16,535 nt of DNA from Ruminococcus sp. (GTDB lineage Bacteria; Bacillota; Clostridia; Oscillospirales; Ruminococcaceae). Position numbers and translations under genes: made by a program. Location of the stretch: contig JAAVHM010000101.1 in the NCBI GenBank assembly GCA_014799675.1, positions 2,617-19,151 of the forward strand, read 5' to 3'. A model generated the notes under the pieces. The model was not told the origin of the DNA and searched no databases. It worked only from the letters and a program-made list of their open reading frames with translations. Below, piece after piece: positions 13,939 to 16,535 of this stretch; the first letter of the stretch is position 1; each line of letters begins with the position of its first letter.

Positions 13939-14370
13939 TTATAATACAAATCCGACAAACGAACCCGGTACAGAGCCGTCTGCCAAACGTACAGGCGAAA
14001 TAGAAAAACCGTTTTTAAGCCAAAGCATATGAGAAGAGACATTGGCAATATCGCAATAAGCTCTTATTTGATAAACGCCGTCATCTTTTGCACAGCGTAT
14101 TGCTTCCTGCACAAGTCCGCTTCCGACACCCTTGCACCTGCAATCGGCGTCAACAACATCTATCACATTTATAAACCATTCGTTTTTATTGACAGGGGCA
14201 GGAATTTCTCTTTTAAACATCCATAAAAAACCGATAATTTCATCGCATTTGAGGGCTAATACAAGTATGCCGCCGTCACGAATTACATTTTTTGTCCCCG
14301 GATATTTTGTCAGTATCTCCTCTTTTTCTTTTTCAGAACCCTTTCGTATAATGAAATCAAAGTCGCTCAT
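13939..14370 (-). CDS. GNAT family N-acetyltransferase
   Basis: A 143-residue acetyltransferase. The acetyl-CoA-binding motif A is present as RCKGVG (78-83, fitting RxxGxG) after a beta strand FINVIDVVDADC, and motif B follows (ANVSSHMLWLKNGF, 109-122, ending in the usual NGF). The substrate is unknown. GGAG lies 9-12 nt before the ATG. It is placed exactly where Bacillus and most Firmicutes have tmk between the decarboxylase gene and darA. A 36-bp gap separates it from darA, so cotranscription is likely. Confidence 0.85.
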   Translation of the reverse strand: MSDFDFIIRKGSEKEKEEILTKYPGTKNVIRDGGILVLALKCDEIIGFLWMFKREIPAPVNKNEWFINVIDVVDADCRCKGVGSGLVQEAIRCAKDDGVYQIRAYCDIANVSSHMLWLKNGFSISPVRLADGSVPGSFVGFVL

Positions 14371-14430
14371 TCAACGGGTCTCCTTTACAAATTAAAATTA
14401 ACTGTCAAAATTGATTTTTGTCTCTGCAAT

Positions 14431-15783
14431 CTATTTTAGCACATTTATTTGAAAAATGCTATAGTTTTTCAAAATTTTTATTGTACTTTCGTTAATTTCC
14501 TCTCCCGCCATTATCACGGGAACGCAGGGGGGACATACCGTCACCGCCTCCGCCGCAATCCTGCCGAGGGATTTTTCGGCTGGAACGGTCTCTCTTTCCG
14601 CAAAAAAAGCCTCACGGGGGAGCATTTTTGCAATCGGTTTTACCGGTTCAAAATCGGGCGGTTCAAGGCGTATTCTCGGCATTCTCACCGATTTCATGGT
14701 ACGAAGCACACGGTCGAAATCCTCGTCTGTATTTGCAGTCGAGAACATCATTACAACATGGGTCAGGTCGGCATATTCTGGTTCAACGCCGCCCTCACGG
14801 AGACGTTCCGCAAACTCGTACCCCGTCAGACCACAGGGAAAGGCGTAAACCGTTATTTTAAGGGGTTCGTCGCCGTAAAAGCTGTACACCCCGCCAAGCT
14901 GTTTTTTTATTTCGGAAATTTTTTCCGCAGTAATTTTCAAATCGTCCCGAAAGCTTTCCGAAAGATATTTGTTGCAAAGGTCAAGACTTGCCATAATAAG
15001 ATAGCTTGGACTGCTGCTGCCGAACAGAGCCATGTACCGCTTTATTTCGGGAATTTTTTCTCTGCAAAGACCGTCCCCTATATGCAGATATGCCCCGCCT
15101 GTTAAAACAGGCAGGGTCTTGTGCGCCGAGTCGCAGCACATATCTGCTCCCATATGTATGGGGTGTCGGGACTGTTCCGTAAACGCCAGATACGCGCCGT
15201 GGGCGTTGTCAACTATCAGTGGAATTTTATACTCGTGACAAACCTCAGAAATGCCCTTTATATCGGCGATTTTCCCCAGATAATCGGGGGAAGTTATAAA
15301 AACGCAGGCGGGCTTTTTTGACGAATATTCCTCTATTGCAGTCCGCACTGTCTCGGGAGTAATTTCCCCCGAAACTGCTGAACCCTCCTCATATTCGGGA
15401 TAGACCCAGCAGGGTTCAAGCCCAAGCAGTACGCAGGTATTCATAACGGAACGGTGGGCATTCCTGCCGCAGATAAATGCGGAAGTTTTTTTGCAAACCG
15501 CCGCAAGCATTGCTTGTATGCAGAGAGTTGACCCTCCCGCAGAATAAAATGTCGCCGCCGTTCCGAAAAGTCGGGAAGCATTTTTCTCGCTTTCGGCAAT
15601 AATTCCCTCCGCTTCAAAAAGCTCGTCCGCGCCCTTTATCTCCGTAATGTCATACTCAAAAAGCCGTTCCAAGCCCTTGCCGAAAACGTCCCTGCCCTTG
15701 TGTCCCGGCATATGTACGCGGACAGTTCCGCCGCGTGAATATTGCTCCAAAAAATCGTAAATCGGCGTTGTAATTTTTTCCAT
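14431..15783 (-). CDS. Orn/Lys/Arg decarboxylase-family PLP enzyme (YaaO-like)
   Basis: A 450-residue fold-type I PLP enzyme of the short Orn/Lys/Arg decarboxylase group, without the N-terminal wing domain of the large enterobacterial enzymes. HMPGHKG (24-30), GGSTLCIQAM (83-92), DNAHGA (192-197, PLP aspartate) and SAHKTLP (219-225, K222 the Schiff-base lysine) are intact. The small C-terminal domain with the AAEAVTVCPPCVPVIMAGE motif is present. Family members make cadaverine, putrescine or agmatine; the substrate is not readable from sequence, and YaaO itself is uncharacterised. The ATG at 15783 has GAGGAAAA upstream and starts 11 bp after the preceding gene's stop; a GTG at 15798 is less likely. 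Its location ahead of darA-holB-ricT matches yaaO in Bacillus. Confidence 0.9.
   Translation of the reverse strand: MEKITTPIYDFLEQYSRGGTVRVHMPGHKGRDVFGKGLERLFEYDITEIKGADELFEAEGIIAESEKNASRLFGTAATFYSAGGSTLCIQAMLAAVCKKTSAFICGRNAHRSVMNTCVLLGLEPCWVYPEYEEGSAVSGEITPETVRTAIEEYSSKKPACVFITSPDYLGKIADIKGISEVCHEYKIPLIVDNAHGAYLAFTEQSRHPIHMGADMCCDSAHKTLPVLTGGAYLHIGDGLCREKIPEIKRYMALFGSSSPSYLIMASLDLCNKYLSESFRDDLKITAEKISEIKKQLGGVYSFYGDEPLKITVYAFPCGLTGYEFAERLREGGVEPEYADLTHVVMMFSTANTDEDFDRVLRTMKSVRMPRIRLEPPDFEPVKPIAKMLPREAFFAERETVPAEKSLGRIAAEAVTVCPPCVPVIMAGEEINESTIKILKNYSIFQINVLK
14433..14441 (-). promoter_or_regulatory. possible extended -10 promoter for the GNAT-darA-holB genes
   Basis: Minus-strand TGCTAAAAT is an extended -10 element overlapping the last codons and stop of the decarboxylase gene; no good -35 box is present. 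It would place a transcript start about 55 nt before the GNAT gene. Weak evidence. Confidence 0.3.
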
Positions 15784-15794
15784 AATATTTTTCC

Positions 15795-16103
15795 TCACAC
15801 AAAATATTTAAGCTTTTCCATAATATTTCTTCTGCCCCTCGATATGGTGCGGGACACCGTTGAACGGTTCACACCGAGCATTTCTGCTATCTCGGGGATA
15901 TTCATTTTCTGAAAATAATAAAGGGTTATCATCTGCCGCTGCCGCTTTGAAAGCTCGTTCTCGATAACGTTCCGCATTACCTTTATCATAAGGCTGTGCT
16001 GCGCGCTGTTGCTTTCGGCGGTATCGCCGATAATTGCGGAAATGCGTTTGTCGGCGCAGAACTCGGCGTCCCCCAGGAATTCACTGTTCAGGCGTTTCTG
16101 CAC
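15795..16103 (-). CDS. sigma-70 region 4-like HTH protein
   Basis: A 102-residue protein whose second half is a sigma region 4-type helix-turn-helix: LSKRQRQMITLYYFQKMNIPEIAEML then GVNRSTVSRTISRGRRNI (about residues 52-95). No region 2 is present, so it is not a complete sigma factor. It may act as a small regulator or an accessory to RNA polymerase; similar small HTH proteins occur in phage late-gene control. The start is GTG at 16103 with GGGGTG about 8 nt upstream, inside the end of the preceding gene. The 16-bp overlap suggests that both proteins are made together. Confidence 0.75.
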   Translation of the reverse strand: MQKRLNSEFLGDAEFCADKRISAIIGDTAESNSAQHSLMIKVMRNVIENELSKRQRQMITLYYFQKMNIPEIAEMLGVNRSTVSRTISRGRRNIMEKLKYFV

Positions 16104-16318
16104 TTCTCATTCACCCCGCAGCCCGCATAGTCGCATATATCGCTTATAACGTCCAGCATATCGTACAGCTCGTTTTCAAGCAAAAGCTTTCGCCGTCTTA
16201 GCAGGTCAATTTCCATTGACTCCGTTGCCGCGGAAATAGCGGCGTTTATCTGTGCGATACGTTCTCGGAGCGCAGCTTCCGAGCGTTTGTACTCCATAAG
16301 CATATCAACGTATGTCAT
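16088..16318 (-). CDS. small helical (coiled-coil-like) protein of unknown function
   Basis: A 76-residue protein, almost entirely predicted helix (MLMEYKRSEAALRERIAQIN, then EIDLLRRRKLLLENELYDML), with heptad-like spacing of hydrophobics and two cysteines near the end (CGVNEKC). I do not recognise a named family; DUF1492-type phage-associated proteins look similar. GGAGG is placed 8 nt before the ATG at 16318. It overlaps the sigma-region-4-like gene by 16 bp and has its own promoter upstream, so it is the first gene of the transcript that goes on into the decarboxylase gene. Confidence 0.7.
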   Translation of the reverse strand: MTYVDMLMEYKRSEAALRERIAQINAAISAATESMEIDLLRRRKLLLENELYDMLDVISDICDYAGCGVNEKCRNA

Positions 16319-16346
16319 TTTACATTCCTCCAGTCAGACAAACATT

Positions 16347-16368
16347 TTAGTGTAAAATTAGTGTAAAA
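16347..16368. repeat. 11-bp tandem direct repeat in the leader of the small helical gene
   Basis: TTAGTGTAAAA is present twice without a gap, about one helical turn apart, 29 bp upstream of the ATG and downstream of the promoter. A protein binding site is possible but not shown. Confidence 0.6.
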
Positions 16369-16427
16369 TTCCGCAGGCAGCAGATTTCCGCGGGGTCGGA
16401 AAGCCGCTGTCAAATTCCTTACTTTTA

Positions 16428-16456
16428 AGTATACATCTAAAACGTTTGTTCGTCAA
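16428..16456 (-). promoter_or_regulatory. predicted sigma-A promoter of the helical/HTH/decarboxylase genes
   Basis: Minus-strand TTGACG (16451-16456) and TATACT (16428-16433) with a 17-bp spacer; transcription would start near 16421, leaving a ~100-nt leader. The remaining 80 bp to the window end are AT-rich and carry no gene that I can see, only a TGTAA-AAG-TTACA palindrome (16483-16495). Confidence 0.7.
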
Positions 16457-16535
16457 GAGAAAATCGAAAATTTGTTTCTTTTTGTAAAAGTTACACAAAA
16501 AAATCGGCAAAAAATTTTATTTTTATTTTTTTGCA

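Noticed and set aside
14403..14408. TTGACA on the minus strand as -35 box of the GNAT gene
   Set aside because: No -10 hexamer at 16-18 bp; that position is the ribosome binding site.
16408..16413. TTGACA on the minus strand upstream of the small helical gene
   Set aside because: The position 17 bp downstream is GC-rich with no -10-like hexamer; TTGACG-17-TATACT nearby is better.
4721..16495. TGTAA-N-TTACA palindromes at 4725-4738 and 16483-16495 as a shared operator
   Set aside because: Spacers differ (4 versus 3 bp), the surroundings are AT-rich, and only two copies exist; chance is likely.

Overview
The window looks like a chromosomal segment of a spore-forming, low-to-medium GC Firmicute, most likely a Ruminococcus/Oscillospiraceae-type Clostridium relative. 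Evidence is a complete gerA-type spore germination operon, AGGAGG-like ribosome binding sites, sigma-A promoters with 17-bp spacers, a DarA/HolB/RicT cluster of the Bacillus yaaO-yaaT type, and intergenic heptanucleotide repeats. Species assignment is inference. No tRNA, rRNA, CRISPR array, transposase or prophage structural gene is seen.

Layout. 1-960: a SAM-dependent methyltransferase (minus strand) behind a consensus promoter and a ~155-nt leader holding a 10-codon ORF and a terminator-like structure. 954-2405: a class Ic-type aspartate aminotransferase with its own promoter and terminator. 2441-2557: a palindromic repeat element. 2556-4573: a secreted von Willebrand A protein with its terminator. 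4755-5550: a class II Fic protein with its own promoter. 5557-9241: the germinant receptor operon (A, B, C subunits), with a 7-bp tandem repeat between the A and B genes. 9351-9490: a second palindromic element in the divergent intergenic region. 9507-10556: the only plus-strand genes, a DUF421 membrane protein and a DUF4363 partner.

10558-16318 is a long minus-strand series. In transcription order it holds a small helical protein, a sigma-region-4-like regulator, an Orn/Lys/Arg decarboxylase-family enzyme (YaaO-like), a GNAT acetyltransferase, the c-di-AMP receptor DarA, DNA polymerase III delta' (HolB), a 52-aa unknown, RicT, and a lipoprotein. The order matches yaaO-tmk-darA-yaaR-holB-ricT of Bacillus, but tmk and yaaR are absent. 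A GNAT gene sits in the tmk position and a small unknown gene lies between holB and ricT.

The two signals I rate highest are the leader-peptide/attenuator-like region in front of the methyltransferase, and the fact that three unrelated intergenic repeat families in this window all have a 7-bp period. Two of the arrays overlap stop codons of neighbouring genes.
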